From Deltaproteobacteria bacterium (GTDB taxonomy: Bacteria; Desulfobacterota; Desulfuromonadia; Geobacterales; DSM-12255): DNA of 5,677 nt. Position 1 is the first letter of the stretch. Each line of letters starts with the position of its first letter. A program made the position numbers and the translations under genes. Below, piece by piece: positions 5,018-5,677 of the stretch. The stretch spans positions 1 through 5,677 of the forward strand of contig JAGFXN010000116.1 in the NCBI GenBank assembly GCA_017861215.1. The letters are read 5' to 3'. The notes under the pieces are model-generated. The model saw only the letters and a program-made list of their open reading frames with translations. It was not told where the DNA came from and made no database searches.

Positions 5018-5677
5018 ATGAAAGTAACGTATAACTGGCTCAAGGAATTTGTCGATTTCGATCTTTCGCCTGACGAGCTTGCCCATCTGCTGACCATGCT
5101 CGGCCTTGAAGTCGATGCTATCGAGCATTGCGGCGCCGGACTTGACGATGTTGTGGTCGCGCAGGTAATCGAGCGCGCCCAGCATCCGAATGCGGACAAA
5201 CTGTCACTCTGCCGGGTTGACAATGGCCGGGAGATTCTCGCCATTGTCTGCGGCGCTCAGAACTTCAGCTCCGGCGACAAGGTGGCCCTTGCCCAGCTGG
5301 GCGCCACTCTCCCCGGAGATTTCACGATAAAACGTTCCAAAATTCGCGGCGAAGAGTCATGCGGCATGCTCTGCTCCGAAAAGGAGCTCGGCCTGGCCGA
5401 TGAGTCGGCAGGCATCATGGTGCTGCCGGCCGACTTTGCCATCGGTACACCGGTTTTTGAGGCGCTCGGCATCAAGGATACTGTCTTCGAGATCGGTCTT
5501 ACTCCGAACCGGGCTGACTGCCTCAGTGTCATCGGTGTTGCCCGTGAAATTGCCGCCAAGCTCGGCAAAAAAGTTCGCTACGCCACTCATGTCGTCCCCG
5601 AAAGTGCTCCGGACATTGCCGGAGTTGCCGCGGTCGAGATTGTCGATCCGGATCTCTGCCCGCGCTACACCGCCCGC
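5018..5677 (+). CDS. pheT: Phenylalanine–tRNA ligase beta subunit, N-terminal part (3' end outside the window)
   Basis: PheT is the non-catalytic subunit of PheRS that binds tRNA-Phe and edits mischarged Tyr-tRNA-Phe. ATG 5018 starts MKVTYNWLKEFVD, the usual family start, with AGGGA (5008-5012) 5 nt upstream. The frame is open to the last base, giving 220 of an expected roughly 800 residues. Residues 1-38 form the B1 start. Residues about 40-150 are the EMAP/OB-fold tRNA-binding domain, with AQVIERAQHPNADKLSLCRV, KIRGEESCGMLCSEKELGL and GIMVLP. EIGLTPNRADCLSVIGVARE (158-177) leads to the B3/B4 editing domain, whose beginning (DPDLCPRYTAR) is cut by the window edge. The editing residues lie outside the window, so their integrity cannot be judged. 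It is presumably co-transcribed with pheS. Confidence 0.97.
   Translation, partial: MKVTYNWLKEFVDFDLSPDELAHLLTMLGLEVDAIEHCGAGLDDVVVAQVIERAQHPNADKLSLCRVDNGREILAIVCGAQNFSSGDKVALAQLGATLPGDFTIKRSKIRGEESCGMLCSEKELGLADESAGIMVLPADFAIGTPVFEALGIKDTVFEIGLTPNRADCLSVIGVAREIAAKLGKKVRYATHVVPESAPDIAGVAAVEIVDPDLCPRYTAR

Overview
This window is a translation-machinery operon from a Gram-negative bacterium. The order thrS–infC–rpmI–rplT–pheS–pheT matches the classical proteobacterial arrangement. The protein wording (especially IF-3, ThrRS and the PheS Cys cluster), the moderately high GC with G/C-rich third codon positions, and a C-terminal fragment of an outer-membrane-type protein upstream suggest a Geobacter-like member of the Desulfuromonadia (former Deltaproteobacteria). 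That assignment is inferred from recalled family features, not from a search.

Layout. Positions 1-479 hold the last 158 codons of a probable DUF4105-family envelope protein with a beta-barrel-like C-terminus. A strong sigma70-type promoter (535-563) then drives a tRNA-Val(GAC) gene (583-657), and an intrinsic terminator or attenuator hairpin (683-711) follows. thrS (724-2634) starts directly after the T-tract. infC (2646-3158) follows with its Shine-Dalgarno fused to the thrS stop codon and a rare AUA start, so its first 35 codons are lost if the first in-frame ATG is used. rpmI (3184-3381) and rplT (3535-3888) are separated by 153 bp that hold an unusual heptanucleotide-repeat hairpin (3386-3459). 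A second strong terminator-like hairpin (3908-3946) sits between rplT and pheS (3960-4976). The first 220 codons of pheT (5018 to the window end) close the window.

How the parts work together. ThrRS and PheRS charge tRNAs, IF-3 controls initiation, and bL35 and bL20 are neighbouring proteins of the 50S subunit. Only one convincing promoter is visible, so the tRNA and all six protein genes may share one transcript. Three structured spacers (before thrS, between rpmI and rplT, before pheS) could set how much RNA passes on to the next block. The AUA start of infC is the expected basis for IF-3 autogenous control.

No mobile element, CRISPR array, defence system or undescribed multi-gene system is visible. 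The genes are ordinary; the interesting material is in the spacers, the tRNA anticodon loop and the infC start.
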